DNA from: Thermoflexales bacterium
GTDB lineage: Bacteria > Chloroflexota > Anaerolineae > B4-G1 > SLSP01
Direction: 5' to 3'
Assembly: GCA_007130345.1 (NCBI GenBank)
Contig: SLSP01000354.1
Span: 1 to 6,160 of the forward strand
Length of the DNA: 6,160 nucleotides
Position numbers and translations under genes: made by a program. Below the pieces are notes generated by a model, which worked only from the letters and a program-made list of their open reading frames with translations, had not been told where the DNA came from and did not search any database. Positions 5,162 to 6,160 of the stretch are shown here, one piece after another; the first letter of the stretch is position 1; every line of letters starts with the position of its first letter.

Positions 5162-6160
5162 TTATGCCTCCTCCCCATACACCGCCTCGCAGGGCGTGAT
5201 GGCGTTCACCGGACAAACTTGCATACAAACCGTACACCCCGTGCAGAGCAGCGGGTCAATGCGCGCCTTGTGCTTCTGGTTCTTTTCGTTGATCTCAGCA
5301 TCTTTGAGGATGGCGGGGCAGCCCACACGGAAGCACGCGCCGCACGCCACGCAGGTATCCGTAGTCACCGCCATACGCGGCTGCAAGCGGAAGTGCGGCG
5401 TGAAGACGCACGCGCCCCGCACGATCAGCGCGGCCGGGCCGTCCTCGTGGGCCATCGCCGCCTTGAGCGCAGCGTTGACGGCCTCCACGTCCCACGCATC
5501 CACCTCGGCCACCGACTCGACGCCCAGCGCCTCCACCACCGGAGCGATGTCAATCTCGGCGACTTCCTGGCCCTGAAGCGTAAAGCCGGTGCTTGGATTG
5601 TGCTGCTGGCCCGTCATCGCCGTGATGCGGTTATCCAGAATCGCCACAACGATGTTGGCGCGGTTGTAGACCGCGCTGGCGAGCGGCGAGAGGCCCGAAT
5701 GGAAGAAGGTGCTGTCGCCGATGGTGGCGACGGCTTGCTCCTGCCCGCCGGCCTGCTTGAAGCCGTGCGCCATCCCGATGCTCGCGCCCATCGAAATCAG
5801 CATATCCATCGCCTTGTACGGCTGCAACACGCCCATCGAGTAGCAACCGATGTCGCCAGCGATCATGGCCTTGCGCTTGTTGCGCGCCATATCATAGAAG
5901 AAGGCACGGTGCGGGCAGCCGGGGCAGAGGGCCGGGGGCCGGGGGGGGATGGTGAGGTTGAGCGGCTCCGGGGCCTCTTCGGGCGGGGCCTCATCCAGCA
6001 GACCGGCCTGGAGCGCGCCCTGACGGACGATGGCGAGGGTGAGTTCGCCGCAGAGGGGGAAGATGTCCTTGCCGTGCGTCACCTCGATGCCGACGGCCTT
6101 GAGTTGGTCTTCGATGAAGGGGTCGAGTTCCTCAAGGACGATCAGCGTCTCCACCTGCGC
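5162..6160 (-). CDS. iorA: Indolepyruvate:ferredoxin oxidoreductase, alpha subunit, N-terminal part outside window
   Basis: The frame is open to the window edge and gives the C-terminal 332 residues; IorA is usually around 580-650 long, so roughly the first half is missing. The codon at 6154 (GTG) is an internal Val, not a start. In the visible part, residues 1-50 are the end of the transketolase-C-like domain (VETLIVLEELDPFIEDQL); RPPALCPGCPHR (74-85) is the family hallmark; residues ~97-250 form the TPP-binding domain, with GDIGCYSMG, ATIGDSTFFHSGL (GDS of the TPP/Mg motif) and ILDNRITAMTGQQHNP. The tail carries two ferredoxin-type 4Fe-4S motifs: C270-C273-C276-C281P and C306-C309-C312-C316P. 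It decarboxylates arylpyruvates and passes electrons to ferredoxin; IorB supplies the other domain. All key residues in the visible part are present, so the gene appears intact up to its TAA at 5164-5162. Confidence 0.95.
   Translation of the reverse strand, partial: AQVETLIVLEELDPFIEDQLKAVGIEVTHGKDIFPLCGELTLAIVRQGALQAGLLDEAPPEEAPEPLNLTIPPRPPALCPGCPHRAFFYDMARNKRKAMIAGDIGCYSMGVLQPYKAMDMLISMGASIGMAHGFKQAGGQEQAVATIGDSTFFHSGLSPLASAVYNRANIVVAILDNRITAMTGQQHNPSTGFTLQGQEVAEIDIAPVVEALGVESVAEVDAWDVEAVNAALKAAMAHEDGPAALIVRGACVFTPHFRLQPRMAVTTDTCVACGACFRVGCPAILKDAEINEKNQKHKARIDPLLCTGCTVCMQVCPVNAITPCEAVYGEEA
5167..5172 (-). promoter_or_regulatory. Shine-Dalgarno of iorB inside the iorA 3' end
   Basis: GGGGAGGAGG on the minus strand encodes the last Gly-Glu-Glu of IorA and also gives an AGGAGG site 6 nt before ATG 5160. 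Because it overlaps the ATG at 5178 in the same frame as IorB, it decides for the shorter IorB. Overlap of stop, Shine-Dalgarno and start indicates translational coupling of the two subunits. Confidence 0.8.

Noticed and set aside
5941..5948. A run of eight G in iorA as a possible phase-variation tract
   Set aside because: It encodes the conserved Pro-rich IPPRPPALCPGCP segment in the correct frame and the flanking family motifs are in register, so it looks like ordinary codon use. It may still be a sequencing-error hotspot.
1..6160. CRISPR array, tRNA, rRNA, transposase or phage genes
   Set aside because: I saw no regularly spaced repeats, cloverleaf-like sequence, transposase motif or phage protein on either strand. 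The window is almost fully explained by four minus-strand genes and their short gaps.

Overview
The window reads as chromosomal DNA of a GC-rich bacterium, most likely a member of the Chloroflexota (Anaerolineae-like). This assignment is an inference. It rests on three things: a membrane-anchored protein combining a GH18/YaaH-like domain, an NBR1-type 'four-tryptophan' Ig-like domain and a clan GH-A barrel; an indolepyruvate:ferredoxin oxidoreductase typical of anaerobes that degrade amino acids; and a GACCTGTCAGGTT-type palindrome that I associate, from memory, with such genomes. All four genes lie on the minus strand, so the window is described from its high-coordinate end downwards.

Positions 6160-4573 hold iorA (5' end outside the window) followed directly by iorB. 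They are one nucleotide apart and iorB has a strong Shine-Dalgarno sequence inside the iorA tail. Together they encode the cytoplasmic TPP- and iron-sulfur-dependent enzyme that oxidises arylpyruvates to aryl-acetyl-CoA and passes the electrons to ferredoxin. The 208-base gap after iorB (4365-4572) holds a terminator-like palindrome (4465-4495), then a good sigma70-like promoter (4419-4446) and ribosome binding site for the next gene.

Positions 4364-948 encode a 1138-residue single-pass membrane protein. It has an acidic Pro/Glu/Ala-rich cytoplasmic N-terminus, one transmembrane helix, a beta-rich region, a GH18/YaaH-like barrel that has lost its catalytic glutamate, a small Ig-like module, an NBR1-type Ig-like (FW) domain and a C-terminal clan GH-A glycosidase-like barrel with both catalytic glutamates visible. 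It is apparently a single-gene unit, with its own promoter and a perfect 13-bp terminator hairpin at 889-922.

After an AT-rich spacer (763-888) with a weak promoter candidate and a short CGCAAAGA-type repeat, positions 762-1 encode the N-terminal 254 residues of a secreted subtilisin-family protease resembling bacillopeptidase F. It has a signal peptide, an I9-like propeptide and the Asp and His of the catalytic triad; the Ser lies beyond the window. The layout is thus one intracellular ferredoxin-linked amino-acid catabolic operon beside two independently transcribed genes for cell-surface or secreted hydrolase-like proteins. A peptide-scavenging link between the protease and IorAB is plausible but not demonstrated.
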